DNA of 64,000 nt from Alphaproteobacteria bacterium (GCA_017308235.1 JAFKFL010000024.1:1-64000), one strand, 5' to 3'; numbered from the stretch's first letter, positions 25,066 to 34,465 are shown. Numbers and translations: made by a program. Notes: a model not told the origin generated them from the letters alone.

Positions 25066-26557
25066 GGCCGAGCAACGCGCGGCGGCGCAGCCATTGGCTG
25101 GGACGGTAGCGGTCGTCGCCGGTGATGGCCTGGATCTGGACCAGCGTCTCGTGGCAGTTCTTGACACCCAGCCAGTCAGCGAGCGCCAGGGGCCCACGTG
25201 GATAGTTGAGACCGAGCGTCATGGCGGTATCGACATCGGCGGCCGAAGCGATGCCGATCATCGCCATCTCGCAGCCGAGATTGGCGATCATCGCGCACAT
25301 GCGCTGGGCGATGAAACCGGGTGAATCCTTGATCAAGGTCACCTTAGCGCCGGAGCGGGTCAGGATCGCGGCCGCGGCATCGCGCACCAGATCGTCGGCG
25401 CCGGGCGCCGTCATGATGGTGAGGCGCTTGCCGATGTCGCCGGTGAGATCGACCGCCACGGTGCGACGCCGGTCGAGGCCGCGCTCGACCACGACCGTGG
25501 TGCAATCCTTGCCGATCGGCGCCACCAGGATCGGGCTTCTGCCATCGTCGACGGCCAGCGGCTTGGCACCGGAAGACACCACGAGGCTGACCAGCTTCTC
25601 GTTGCTGCTGTCCATCACAACAACGCTCGTTGCCGGCACGACCGACGGCACATGGTCGGCGCCAGGATCGATCTTCGCGCCCTTGGCGTCATAGTTGTAC
25701 CAACCCGCGCCAGTCTTGCGGCCAAGCTTGCCGGCGGCATAGAGGCTCTCGTGATAGGGGCTCGGCGTCATGCGCCGGTCATGGAAAAAGCCTTCGTAGA
25801 TGATGTTGCGGGCCGGGAAATTCACATCAATGCCGGTCAGGTCCATCAGCTCGAACGGCCCCATGCGGAAACCGCAGGTGTCGCGCATGACGGCGTCGAC
25901 CTGGCTCACCGTCGCGCGACCTTCCTGGAAGATGCGCAAGCCTTCGGTGCCGATCGCCGTGCCGCCGAGATTGACCAGGAAGCCCGGCGTGTCGCCCACC
26001 ACGACCGGCACGCGGGTCTGGCGCTTGCCCAGCGCCACCATGGCATCGACGACCCAGGGCGCGGTATCGGCGGCGCGGATCACTTCGACGAGCTTCATCA
26101 GCGGCACCGGATTGAAATAGTGCATGCCGCAGACGCGATCGCGATGCTTGAGCGACCGGGCGATCGAGGCGATGCGGATCGACGAGGTGTTGGACGCAAG
26201 AATGGTCTCGGGCGCCACCACGGCTTCGAGCTCGCCGAACAGCTTCTGCTTCACCTCGAGGTTCTCGAACACCGCCTCCACGACGATATGGCAGGCCTTG
26301 AGATCTTCGATCTTGTCGGCGACGGCAAGATTGCCTTCCGTCTTCGCGACGTCAGCGTCCGTGAGCCGGCCTTTAACAACCAGCCCCTTGAGCGTCTCGA
26401 CGATCCCCGCCTTCGCCTTGGCTGCGCCGCCGGCGGCAGCGTCGAACAGGATCGCCTTCATGCCGCCCTGCGCGGTCACCTGTGCAATCCCGCGGCCCAT
26501 CGCCCCTGTGCCGACAATGCCGACGACGAGATCCGAGCGGTTGATGTCGAGAGCCAT
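25043..26557 (-). CDS. 3-hydroxyacyl-CoA dehydrogenase (PaaH type)
   Basis: NAD-dependent dehydrogenase of 504 residues. The Rossmann motif VGIVGTGAMGRGIAQV is at about 12-27, the catalytic His is in CGMHYFNPVPLMKLVEV, and a second copy of the C-terminal dehydrogenase domain fills residues 390-500 (PGFIAQRMCAMI, LGLNYPRGPLALAD). This double-domain layout and length match PaaH-like enzymes rather than short HADs. It lies downstream of prpE with repeat 26602-26669 between them and probably acts in acyl-CoA or aromatic degradation. Confidence 0.9.
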   Translation of the reverse strand: MALDINRSDLVVGIVGTGAMGRGIAQVTAQGGMKAILFDAAAGGAAKAKAGIVETLKGLVVKGRLTDADVAKTEGNLAVADKIEDLKACHIVVEAVFENLEVKQKLFGELEAVVAPETILASNTSSIRIASIARSLKHRDRVCGMHYFNPVPLMKLVEVIRAADTAPWVVDAMVALGKRQTRVPVVVGDTPGFLVNLGGTAIGTEGLRIFQEGRATVSQVDAVMRDTCGFRMGPFELMDLTGIDVNFPARNIIYEGFFHDRRMTPSPYHESLYAAGKLGRKTGAGWYNYDAKGAKIDPGADHVPSVVPATSVVVMDSSNEKLVSLVVSSGAKPLAVDDGRSPILVAPIGKDCTTVVVERGLDRRRTVAVDLTGDIGKRLTIMTAPGADDLVRDAAAAILTRSGAKVTLIKDSPGFIAQRMCAMIANLGCEMAMIGIASAADVDTAMTLGLNYPRGPLALADWLGVKNCHETLVQIQAITGDDRYRPSQWLRRRALLGLSATTVE

Positions 26558-26601
26558 ACGTCCTCCAAGAACAATCCGAATACCTTCGCATCCAAATCGG
26601 T

Positions 26602-26669
26602 GTCATCCCGAGCGGAAGCGAGGGATCTCTAAGGCATGAGCAAAGGTCCCTCGCTTCGCTCGGGATGAC
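26602..26669. repeat. Intergenic inverted-repeat element, family B copy 2
   Basis: Arms GTCATCCCGAGCGGAAGCGA and TCGCTTCGCTCGGGATGAC form a long stem with a loop of about 20 bases. It is similar to 7527-7601. It lies between prpE and the PaaH-type gene, both on the minus strand, 44 bp before the latter's start. Confidence 0.85.
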
Positions 26670-26698
26670 AACCTTGCTTAAGGCGACAAAGTGCGCGG

Positions 26699-28606
26699 CT
26701 ACCCCTTCGCCGCGTAGCCTGCGGCCTTGAGTCCATCCTTGATCTCGTCGAGCACGACCGGATCCTCGATCGTGGCCGGCATGGTCCAGGGTTGATTGTC
26801 GGCCATCTTCTGGATGGTACCGCGCAGGATCTTGCCCGAGCGCGTCTTGGGCAGCCGCTGCACGACCAGCGCACTCTTGAAGAAGGCGACGGGACCGATG
26901 CGGTCGCGCACCATCTGCACGACCTCGTTGGTGATCTCCTGGTTCGGCCGGGTGACCCCGGCCTTCAGCACCACGAAACCCAACGGCACCTGGCCCTTGA
27001 GATCGTCGGCAACGCCGATCACGGCGCACTCGGCCACGTCGTTGTGCGCTCCCAGTACCTCCTCGATCTGCCCGGTCGAGAGCCGGTGGCCCGCGACATT
27101 GATCACGTCGTCGACCCGCGTCATCACCGAGACGTAGCCGTCGTCATCGATGAAGCCCGCATCGCCGGTCTTGTAGTAGCCAGGAAACTCCGTGAGATAG
27201 CCCTGCTTGTAGCGCTCGTCAGCGTTCCACAGCGTCGGGAAGGTGCCTGGCGGCAATGGCAGCCGGGCAGCGATCGCGCCGACTTGGCCGGTCTTCATCG
27301 CATGGCCGTTCTCGTCGAGCACCTCGAGGTGCCAGCCGGGCGCCGGGACGGAGCACGAGCCCGGCTTGATCGGCATGGGATCGAGGCCGACGAAGTTGCC
27401 GCAGATCACCCAGCCGGTCTCGGTCTGCCACCAGTGATCGACCACCGGCACGCCCAGCAGCCGCTGCGCCCATTCGACGGTGGGCGGGTCCCCGCGCTCG
27501 CCGGCGAGGAAGAGCGTGCGGAACTTCGAGAGGTCGTACTTCTTGACGAGCTTGCCGTCGGGGTCCTCGCGCTTGATGGCACGGAACGCCGTTGGCGCCG
27601 TGAACAGCGCCACCGCCTTGTGCTCGGAGATCACCCGCCAGAAGGCGCCGGCGTCGGGCGTGCCGACCGGCTTGCCCTCATAGAGGACCGACGTCGCACC
27701 ATAGATCAGGGGACCGTAGACAATGTAGCTGTGGCCCACGACCCAGCCCACGTCCGACGCGCACCACCACACCTCGCCCGGTTCGACGCCGTAGAGGTTC
27801 TTCATCGACCAATGGAGCGCCACGCAATAGCCGCCCGTATCGCGCACCACCCCCTTGGGAAAGCCGGTCGTGCCGGACGTATAGAGAATGTAGAGCGGGT
27901 CGTTGGCTTTCACCGGCACGCAGTCGTGCGGCGTTGCCGTGGCGACCGTTTCCGTCCAGTCGAGGTCGCGGCCCTTCACCATCGACGCCGGCCCTTGCGG
28001 CCGCTGCAAGACGACGACCTTGGACACCTTATGCTCCGCCTGCTCGATCGCCTCGTCGAGCATGGGCTTGTAGTTGACGATCCGCGCCGGCTCGACGCCG
28101 CAGGAGGCGGTGAGCACGAGGTTGGGTTGGCAGTCGTCGATGCGGCTCGCCAGCTCCTTGGCCGCGAAGCCGCCGAACACCACGGAGTGGATGGCGCCCA
28201 GCCGCGCACAGGCCAACATCGCCATCACCGCCTCGGGGATCATGGGCATGTAGATGATGACGCGGTCGCCCTTGCCCACGCCCTGCGCTGCAATAGCGCC
28301 GGCCAACCGCGCGACATGGTCGCGCAGTTCGCGATAGGTGAAGCTCGTCTTGCTGCTGGTGACGGGCGAATCGTAGATCAGCGCTGTCTGGTCGGCGCGG
28401 CCGCGCTCGACATGGCGATCGAGAGCATTGTAGCAGGCATTGAGCTCGCCCCCCGGGTACCAGCGATAGAAAGGCGCCTGTGAAGGATCGAGCACCTTGT
28501 CCCAGCGCTTCGTCCAGTCGATCGCCTGCGCCTGCTCTGCCCAGAATCCTTCAGGATCCTCCAGCGAATGCGCGTGGACCGCGCGGTACCTATCGCCTGT
28601 CGCCAT
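26699..28606 (-). CDS. prpE: Propionate-CoA ligase / acetyl-CoA synthetase family (PrpE)
   Basis: Acyl-CoA synthetase of 635 residues, forming propionyl-CoA (or a similar short acyl-CoA) via an adenylate. The start MATGDRYRAVHAHSLEDPEG has GAGGAGGAA directly upstream. The P-loop YILYTSGTTGFPKGVVRDTG, the segment VVDHWWQTETGW, and the C-terminal lysine in KTRSGKILRG are present. The 50-residue N-terminal cap (FWAEQAQAIDW) and the VVRDTGGY segment favour PrpE over Acs. Same-strand reading upstream of 28606 crosses the lipoprotein gene and is not coding. Confidence 0.9.
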   Translation of the reverse strand: MATGDRYRAVHAHSLEDPEGFWAEQAQAIDWTKRWDKVLDPSQAPFYRWYPGGELNACYNALDRHVERGRADQTALIYDSPVTSSKTSFTYRELRDHVARLAGAIAAQGVGKGDRVIIYMPMIPEAVMAMLACARLGAIHSVVFGGFAAKELASRIDDCQPNLVLTASCGVEPARIVNYKPMLDEAIEQAEHKVSKVVVLQRPQGPASMVKGRDLDWTETVATATPHDCVPVKANDPLYILYTSGTTGFPKGVVRDTGGYCVALHWSMKNLYGVEPGEVWWCASDVGWVVGHSYIVYGPLIYGATSVLYEGKPVGTPDAGAFWRVISEHKAVALFTAPTAFRAIKREDPDGKLVKKYDLSKFRTLFLAGERGDPPTVEWAQRLLGVPVVDHWWQTETGWVICGNFVGLDPMPIKPGSCSVPAPGWHLEVLDENGHAMKTGQVGAIAARLPLPPGTFPTLWNADERYKQGYLTEFPGYYKTGDAGFIDDDGYVSVMTRVDDVINVAGHRLSTGQIEEVLGAHNDVAECAVIGVADDLKGQVPLGFVVLKAGVTRPNQEITNEVVQMVRDRIGPVAFFKSALVVQRLPKTRSGKILRGTIQKMADNQPWTMPATIEDPVVLDEIKDGLKAAGYAAKG

Positions 28607-28664
28607 GGTTCCTCCTCGGCGTGTGATGCGCCAGGACGAACTGCCTGACAAGAGGTCCGCTGGG

Positions 28665-29045
28665 CTACTGCCAGTAGCCCGGCGTCCAGCCCCACTGGCC
28701 GTTGGAGAAAGCCCAGCCGCCATTGGTCCACACCGAGCCTGCGTACGGCTGCTCGACAAAACCTCCGGGTAGCCAGGTGAAATTGCCGTTGGCCGGTTGG
28801 CTGCTGTCCCAATGGTAGTGGCCTGGATTCCAGACGAAGTGCCCGTCGTCGGGTCCCTTGGGCTTGGGCGGGACGACCTCCGGGATACTGGGCGGCGGCG
28901 CCTTGGGAGCGACGATCGCGACGCCAGGCTTGGACTTAGCGCCCGGCGGCGGCAGCGCCGCCGTATTTGCAGTGGATGGATTCCGGTCACTGGTACAAGC
29001 AGCGAGAGCGGTTGCCGCGAACAGAACAAAGATCAGGCGTGTCAT
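28665..29045 (-). CDS. Putative lipoprotein with WxxGxW-type repeats
   Basis: Protein of 126 residues. A lipoprotein signal ends at LAAC (13-16), followed by a low-complexity proline/lysine stretch (30-65). The C-terminal half carries aromatic repeats FVWNPGHYHW, FTWLPGGFV, and WGWTPGYWQ, the YxWxxGxW repeat family found in envelope proteins. Function unknown; probably anchored in the outer membrane or periplasm. It lies just upstream of prpE on the same strand. Confidence 0.75.
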   Translation of the reverse strand: MTRLIFVLFAATALAACTSDRNPSTANTAALPPPGAKSKPGVAIVAPKAPPPSIPEVVPPKPKGPDDGHFVWNPGHYHWDSSQPANGNFTWLPGGFVEQPYAGSVWTNGGWAFSNGQWGWTPGYWQ

Positions 29046-29181
29046 ATGTCCCCCTCTTTAGAGAATTTTCGCAATGCTCTCCGGATTTCATGTGCGCGGC
29101 AAGTGATGATCAGGCTGGAGTAGACGCCGCGCTTCATGTGACAGTAGGCGGCGCAACAGAGAAGGCACCGGGAAGCGCATC

Positions 29182-31020
29182 ATGGCGAGGAAGAAGTCGA
29201 CGAAGGGATCGGGCAAGAAGCCGGCGAAAGGCAAGCGGCCGGTCAAGCGCGTGACCAAGAGCAAAGCCGCGAAGGCGAAGAAACCGTTGATCGCCAAATC
29301 GGTCACACGACCTTCGCTGCGCCGGTCAGCGAAGAGCCGCACCTCCGCCGTTCGCCTGCCCACGCCGCGGCCCGCGCTGCACAAGGCGCCGGCCCTCAGC
29401 GCCAGCATCTACGAGCGCGACCTCGACAAGACGCCCGCCAACTACGCGCCGCTCACACCCTTGCAGTTCCTCGAACGAACTGCGTCCGTCTATCCTGATC
29501 ACCTTGCGTTGGTGCACGGATCGCGACGCCAGAGCTGGGCGGAAACTTACACCCGCTGTCGACAGCTTGCCTCGGCATTGGAAAAAGTCGGGATCGGCGT
29601 CGGCGACACCGTGGCGATCATGGCGCCCAACATCCCAGAGATGTACGAGGCGCATTTCGGCGTGCCCATGACGGGCGCGGTACTGAATTCGCTGAACACG
29701 CGGCTCGATGCGGCGATGATCGCCTTCATTCTCGACCATAGCGAGACCAAGGTCCTGCTGGTGGACCGCGAGTATCATCGCGTGGTCACTGAGGCGCTGG
29801 GGCTCGCCAAGGTGCAGCCGCTGGTGGTCGATATCGACGACCCGCAATGCGACGACCGCGCCCAGATCGGTGACACGACCTACGAGGAGTTCATCGCACC
29901 CGGCGATCCGGACCATGCCTGGAACTATCCCAGCGACGAATGGAACGCGATCTCGCTCAACTACACGTCGGGCACGACCGGCAACCCGAAAGGCGTCGTC
30001 TACCATCATCGCGGCGCCACGCTCTCGGCCTACGGCAATGCAACGCAATGGGCGATGGGACTGCATCCGGTCTATCTCTGGACGCTGCCGATGTTCCATT
30101 GCAACGGCTGGTGCTTTCCCTGGACGCTGGCGCTGGTTGCCGGCACCTCGGTCTGCCTGCGCCGTGCCTCGGCCAAGACGATCTTCGACGCTTTGGCGGA
30201 TCATGACGTGACGCATCTCTGCGGCGCGCCGATCATCATGCAGTTCATCATCGGTGCCACCGCCGAAGAGCGTCGGCCGCTGAAGCAGCGCGTCGAGTTC
30301 ATGACCGCCGCCGCCCCGCCTCCCGCCGCTGTGCTGGAAGCGCTGGAGAAGGAGAATTTCCGCGTCACGCACGTCTATGGTCTGACCGAAGTCTATGGTC
30401 CGGCGACCATCTGCTCCTGGCACCAGGCGTGGGATGCCTTCGACTCGGGCGAACGCGCGCGGCTGAAAGCCCGCCAGGGGGTGCGCTATGCCGCGGAGGA
30501 CGCCGTTACGGTGATGAATCCGGCGACGATGGAGGAAGTGCCGCGCGACGGGCAGACCATGGGCGAGGTCATGTTCCGCGGCAACCTGGTGATGAAGGGC
30601 TATCTCAAGAACGCCAAGGCGACGCAGGAGGCGTTCGCGGGGGGCTGGTTCCACTCCGGCGATCTCGGCGTGCTGCACGAGGATGGCTACCTCGAGCTGC
30701 GCGACCGCTCGAAGGACATCATTATTTCAGGCGGCGAGAACATCTCGACCATCGAGGTCGAGGGCGTGATCATCAAGCATCCTTCGGTCGCCAATGTCGC
30801 GGTGGTGGCCAAGCCCGACGAGAAGTGGGGGGAGACGCCCTGCGCCTTCGTCGTGCTGAAGCCGGGCGCCTCGGCCACCGTCGAGGAGATCGTGGCGCAT
30901 TGCCGCGCCAACCTCGCCGGCTACAAGTGCCCGCGCTACGTCGTGTTCCGCGACCTGCCCATGACCTCGACCGGCAAGGTACAGAAGTTCGTGCTGCGAG
31001 AATGGGCGAAGGCGGTCTGA
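29182..31020 (+). CDS. Acyl-CoA synthetase (AMP-binding) with strongly basic N-terminal extension
   Basis: Enzyme of 612 residues. The core (from about residue 75) is a medium-chain/AlkK-like fatty acyl-CoA ligase: P-loop LNYTSGTTGNPKGVVYHH, VTHVYGLTEVYGP, FHSGDLGVLHEDGYLELRDR and the C-terminal lysine in MTSTGKVQKF. Residues 1-72 are an added tail rich in Lys, Arg, Ala, Pro and Ser: 22 of the first 56 residues are Lys/Arg and there is no acidic residue before Glu78. The tail resembles histone H1-like bacterial proteins. No later ATG precedes the core, so the tail appears genuine. Substrate unknown. Confidence 0.9.
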   Translation: MARKKSTKGSGKKPAKGKRPVKRVTKSKAAKAKKPLIAKSVTRPSLRRSAKSRTSAVRLPTPRPALHKAPALSASIYERDLDKTPANYAPLTPLQFLERTASVYPDHLALVHGSRRQSWAETYTRCRQLASALEKVGIGVGDTVAIMAPNIPEMYEAHFGVPMTGAVLNSLNTRLDAAMIAFILDHSETKVLLVDREYHRVVTEALGLAKVQPLVVDIDDPQCDDRAQIGDTTYEEFIAPGDPDHAWNYPSDEWNAISLNYTSGTTGNPKGVVYHHRGATLSAYGNATQWAMGLHPVYLWTLPMFHCNGWCFPWTLALVAGTSVCLRRASAKTIFDALADHDVTHLCGAPIIMQFIIGATAEERRPLKQRVEFMTAAAPPPAAVLEALEKENFRVTHVYGLTEVYGPATICSWHQAWDAFDSGERARLKARQGVRYAAEDAVTVMNPATMEEVPRDGQTMGEVMFRGNLVMKGYLKNAKATQEAFAGGWFHSGDLGVLHEDGYLELRDRSKDIIISGGENISTIEVEGVIIKHPSVANVAVVAKPDEKWGETPCAFVVLKPGASATVEEIVAHCRANLAGYKCPRYVVFRDLPMTSTGKVQKFVLREWAKAV

Positions 31021-31090
31021 CGGCCCTATCTCGCCCCCTCGTCCCGCACCATCGCTCCGCCACAATCCGCCGGCTAATCTTGTCGCCGCC

Positions 31091-32395
31091 ATGTCCGGCG
31101 AGAGTACGCTTATCGTCACCACGCGCAGCGGCGTGCGGCCCTTGGGCGTACGCGGCGAACCGCTGCATAATTCGGCCGTCCAACTCGGGCGCATCGTTCG
31201 CCGCCGGTTGGGCGATGCGGTTGCTGGCCTCCTGGCAGAGCCGCAGCTTCATGCCGACGGCAAGGGCATCGATTGGTACGCCAGTTGGACCGGTGAGGTC
31301 CGTCGCGTCGTCGACCTTGATCCCAAGGAACGCGGCGAAATCCTGGCGCAGGTCGATCGCGGCCTGATCGAGATCAGCCAGCTCGGGCAAAGCCTCTCCA
31401 CCGCCGGTGAGGACACAGGTGTCATCGGCCGGTCGTTGCAGCTTGCCGCGAAGCGCCCGGCGGAATCCTTCGTGTTCCTCGTCGGCGACAAACCAGTGGT
31501 CGTCTGCTGGGGCTACGAGAAGGAAGCGGCAAATGGCCTGCTGCCGCCCACCCTGCCGGCTGCCGTCGCGCGACGCCCTGTTCTCGACACGCCGTCGCCA
31601 ACTGCCGTGCGACCAGTCATTGCCGGTGCGAGCGCGGCCTCGATCCCATGGGTCCGCACGCTCTTGTTTGCCTTGCCGCTGCTGGCGTTGCTGCTGGGCG
31701 GCATCTGGCTGCTACGGGATCTCCTGCCTGCCGCCCCAGCGCTCGCCATCGCAACCAAGGAAGGGCCCGACGCGCCGCCGCCGGTGCCCCCCGTCGACCG
31801 GCGCCCGATCCTGAAGGCGTCGCTGTCGCAGGAGCAGGCCCGCGCCAAGGCGCTGCAAATCGAGATGACGACGATCGAGAACGAACTCAAGAAGCGGATC
31901 GGCGAGTGCAAGCCGGCGACGCCTCCCCCGCCCCCAGCACCCAAGCCGCCGCCGCAGGCTTCCGTCGCGCCGCCGGCCCCCAAACCCGCTCCCCCGCCGC
32001 AGTCGCGGCCACCTTCGGATAATCGATTGCGCCTGCCGACCAGCCCCACCCGGGACTATTCCTTCCTGCAAGGCTGCTGGCGGAGCGATCCATTCCGTCA
32101 CGAAACGGCTCAGTTCCAGCCGGGCGTCTCGTCCTACTGTTTCGATTCCAGCGGCTACGGCGAGCTCGAATGGCGCCGCGGGCGAGTGGCCTGCCGTACG
32201 GGCGCACAGGCGCGTTTCGACGGCTCGACACTCAGGCTGCATGACCGCGACACGACCTGCAACGATGGCTCGCATTGGTTCGCCGACCAGCTCATCTGCC
32301 AGCGAGGCGCAGATAATGTCGCGCAATGCAGCGGCTATTCGCAGGGCTCTTTCGGCCCCACGCGGTGGACCGTGAACCTGCACAAGCTCAACTGA
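31091..32395 (+). CDS. SrfA-like membrane-anchored protein
   Basis: Protein of 434 residues. The N-terminal region (SAVQLGRIVRRRLGD, GIDWYASWTGEVRRV, FVFLVGDKPVVVCWGY) recalls the SrfA proteins encoded with srfB/srfC in enterobacteria, from memory. A single membrane helix lies near 187-210 (TLLFALPLLALLLGGIWLL), followed by a coiled stretch (245-270), a proline-rich linker (275-310) and a C-terminal domain with four or more cysteines (FLQGCWRSDP, SSYCFDSSGYG, CRTGAQ, LICQRGADN). No srfB or srfC lies nearby. Function unknown. Confidence 0.6.
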   Translation: MSGESTLIVTTRSGVRPLGVRGEPLHNSAVQLGRIVRRRLGDAVAGLLAEPQLHADGKGIDWYASWTGEVRRVVDLDPKERGEILAQVDRGLIEISQLGQSLSTAGEDTGVIGRSLQLAAKRPAESFVFLVGDKPVVVCWGYEKEAANGLLPPTLPAAVARRPVLDTPSPTAVRPVIAGASAASIPWVRTLLFALPLLALLLGGIWLLRDLLPAAPALAIATKEGPDAPPPVPPVDRRPILKASLSQEQARAKALQIEMTTIENELKKRIGECKPATPPPPPAPKPPPQASVAPPAPKPAPPPQSRPPSDNRLRLPTSPTRDYSFLQGCWRSDPFRHETAQFQPGVSSYCFDSSGYGELEWRRGRVACRTGAQARFDGSTLRLHDRDTTCNDGSHWFADQLICQRGADNVAQCSGYSQGSFGPTRWTVNLHKLN

Positions 32396-32495
32396 GTCGC
32401 TGCCCTATTGTTGCTGATCCCAGGATAACTTCCTCTCTGTTCCCTGGATGCGTGGCTGCCAATTCTTGCACCCGACAGTAACGGAGGGTGCAGGA

Positions 32496-32921
32496 ATGAC
32501 CAATATCAAGAACCGGGTCATGGATTTCCGTCGGCGGCTCTATGCGGACCGCGGCCTCACCGCGGTCGACGACTACATCCATCCCGACTTCCGCAGTCAC
32601 AATCCGCTCGTAAAGCCTGGGCGAGACGCCTACCGGGCATTCGCCGCCGGCTTCCTTCAGGGCATTCCCGATCTACGGCCGGACATCCATCAGGTCATGG
32701 CAGACGGCGATCGGGTTCTGACGTTCATCCGCTGGGGAGGAACACACACTGGACCGTTCCTCGGCGTCGCGCCGACAGGCAAGAAAGTCACCTTCGAGAC
32801 CGCGGACATCTACCGCCTGCAGGATGGCCTCTTCATCGAGCATTGGGACGTCGTCGACAAGTTGTCGATCGCCACCGAACTCGGCCTTTTTGGGATAGCG
32901 CCACGCGGGCCGAACAAATAA
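32496..32921 (+). CDS. SnoaL-like/ester cyclase family protein (NTF2 fold)
   Basis: Protein of 141 residues in the SnoaL-like polyketide-cyclase family. Landmarks are DDYIHPDFRSHNP near 25-37, GRDAYRAFAAGFLQGIPDL and IEHWDVVDKLS near the end. Members in catabolic contexts often have unknown roles. The start MTNIKN at 32496 follows GGAGGGTGCAGGA; an upstream in-frame ATG (32448) is not favoured. Stands alone downstream of the SrfA-like gene. Confidence 0.82.
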   Translation: MTNIKNRVMDFRRRLYADRGLTAVDDYIHPDFRSHNPLVKPGRDAYRAFAAGFLQGIPDLRPDIHQVMADGDRVLTFIRWGGTHTGPFLGVAPTGKKVTFETADIYRLQDGLFIEHWDVVDKLSIATELGLFGIAPRGPNK

Positions 32922-33045
32922 CGGCCGCGCTCCGCGCGGTTGGGAAATTAGCAACCAACGCCCGCCGACTTTTCTGTCCCGTCGGCGGCATCACCAACGC
33001 AGCCAATGCTGTGTGGGCGGGTCTTTCCCAGATAGGAGGTGAAAT

Positions 33046-33222
33046 TTAGTGGGGCTTCTCGGAGATTAGCCGCGTGATCTCGTCCTTGATCATCAATTTT
33101 CGTTTCTTGAGGCTGCCAATCGCTTCATCGTCGGGGTGCGGACGCGCATTTTCTTCATTGATCGCATGCTCGAGCGACGCATGCTTGGCCTTCAGCGCTT
33201 CGATGTGATCTACGGCACTCAT
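33046..33222 (-). CDS. YdcH/DUF465 family small protein
   Basis: Small charged helical protein of 58 residues: HIEALKAKHASLEHAI, then LKKRKLMIKDEITRL, the conserved core of DUF465. Function unknown in the family. The start at 33222 is set by GGAGGTG 6 bases upstream. It is divergent from ubiX. A second family member is at 35956. Confidence 0.85.
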   Translation of the reverse strand: MSAVDHIEALKAKHASLEHAINEENARPHPDDEAIGSLKKRKLMIKDEITRLISEKPH

Positions 33223-33336
33223 AGACACCTCCGAGCCTGTTACAGACCCCAAAACTCTGACTCCGTCCGTGTCCCGAGTCACGACCAAATCGACGGCCAT
33301 CGCCTGGCTGTGCAAAATTCAGCTAGGATGGTCAAT

Positions 33337-33900
33337 ATGACTGACCCGTCCCGCCTGATTGTCGGCATCTCCGGCGCGTCCGGAGTTGTTTACGGTATCC
33401 GGCTGCTCGAGGCGCTGAAAGCATTGCCGGTGGAAACTCACCTCGTCATGACACGCACGGCGGAGATCACGCTTGCCCACGAGACCGACATGAAGGTGAG
33501 CGACGTGCGGCGGCTCGCGGATGTGGCATACAAGATCGACGATCTAGCTGCCGCGATTTCGAGTGGGTCATACCGCACCATGGGAATGATCGTGGCGCCC
33601 TGTTCGATGCGCAGCCTGAGCGAGATCGCCCACGGCATCACCAGCAATCTGCTGACACGAGCCGCCGACGTCGTGCTGAAGGAACGCCGCAAATTGGTCT
33701 TGGTTGCCCGGGAAACGCCACTTCATGCGATCCATCTGCGCAACATGACAACGTTGGCGGAGATGGGAGCGATCATCGCCCCGCCGGTGCCCGCGTTCTA
33801 CACCCGGCCCACGACATTGGACGACATCATCGATCACACAGTCGGCCGGGTGCTCGACCTGTTCGATCTCGATTCCGGCAAGGTCAAGCGCTGGTCCTGA
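33337..33900 (+). CDS. ubiX: Flavin prenyltransferase UbiX
   Basis: Enzyme of 187 residues that makes prenylated FMN, the cofactor of UbiD-type decarboxylases, needed for ubiquinone synthesis. The FMN-binding N-terminus LIVGISGASGVVYGIRLLEAL, the loop GMIVAPCSMRSLSEIAHGI (Cys-Ser motif) and LVARETPLHAIHLRNM are diagnostic (parts quoted). The ATG at 33337 is preferred because AGGATGG precedes it; ATG 33328 overlaps that site. No ubiD in the window. Confidence 0.93.
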   Translation: MTDPSRLIVGISGASGVVYGIRLLEALKALPVETHLVMTRTAEITLAHETDMKVSDVRRLADVAYKIDDLAAAISSGSYRTMGMIVAPCSMRSLSEIAHGITSNLLTRAADVVLKERRKLVLVARETPLHAIHLRNMTTLAEMGAIIAPPVPAFYTRPTTLDDIIDHTVGRVLDLFDLDSGKVKRWS

Positions 33901-33971
33901 GCGCGCTGACACAGCGCAACGTACGTACCAGGTAATCGACCCTTTCAAGAGGGCGCCATAGCTTCGTCGGC

Positions 33972-34454
33972 ATGAATCGACGAACCGTTCTGAAAGCCGC
34001 CATCACCGCTGCCGTCGGCATGCCGTCGATTTCGGCAGCTGTCTCGGTCGCCCAGCCCATCCCGCCAAGGAGAGAGAAAATGAGCAACGCCAACGAAGTC
34101 GTCGTGCGCTACCTCACCGCGTGGAACGAACCGGACGCCAAGCGCCGCCGCGAGCTGGTCGCCAAGGCCTGGACCGATGACGGTACCTACGTCGACCGGG
34201 TCCGTGAAGGAAACGGCCATGACAGTCTCGACGCCATGATCGCCACGGCCCAGAACCATTTCCCCGGCCACCGGCTGCATCTCGCAAGCGGCATCGAGAC
34301 CCATCACGACTACGTCCGCTTCAGTTGGGTGGCCGGCGGCACGTCCGAGACGCCGCTTTACATCAAGGGCACCGATTTCGCGATCATCGCTGCCGACGGC
34401 CGCATCAAGTCGGTCGTTGGCTTCGTCGACGCCGCCCCTGCGCCGGCAGCCTGA
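33972..34454 (+). CDS. NTF2-fold SnoaL-like protein with Tat-like leader (two possible starts)
   Basis: Protein of 160 residues. The first 36 residues (MNRRTVLKAAITAAVG, ending near SVAQP) look like a twin-arginine-type export leader. The rest is a compact NTF2-fold domain (VVVRYLTAWNEPDAKRRREL, GIETHHDYVRFSW). A second ATG at 34080 (MSNANE) begins exactly at the domain and has a much stronger ribosome site (AAGGAG, 7-8 bases upstream) than the first. The cytosolic form may be the main or only product. Followed by the broken hydrolase, which has a similar leader. Confidence 0.75.
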   Translation: MNRRTVLKAAITAAVGMPSISAAVSVAQPIPPRREKMSNANEVVVRYLTAWNEPDAKRRRELVAKAWTDDGTYVDRVREGNGHDSLDAMIATAQNHFPGHRLHLASGIETHHDYVRFSWVAGGTSETPLYIKGTDFAIIAADGRIKSVVGFVDAAPAPAA

Positions 34455-34465
34455 TCGTGACTGTC

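Noticed and set aside
26792..28483. Long open frame on the plus strand opposite prpE
   Set aside because: Same reason: antisense reading of a clearly conserved gene in high-GC DNA.
28607..29029. Possible N-terminal extension of PrpE
   Set aside because: The added residues are Arg/Ser-rich, overlap the lipoprotein gene, and the start at 28606 has an excellent ribosome site and family-like beginning.
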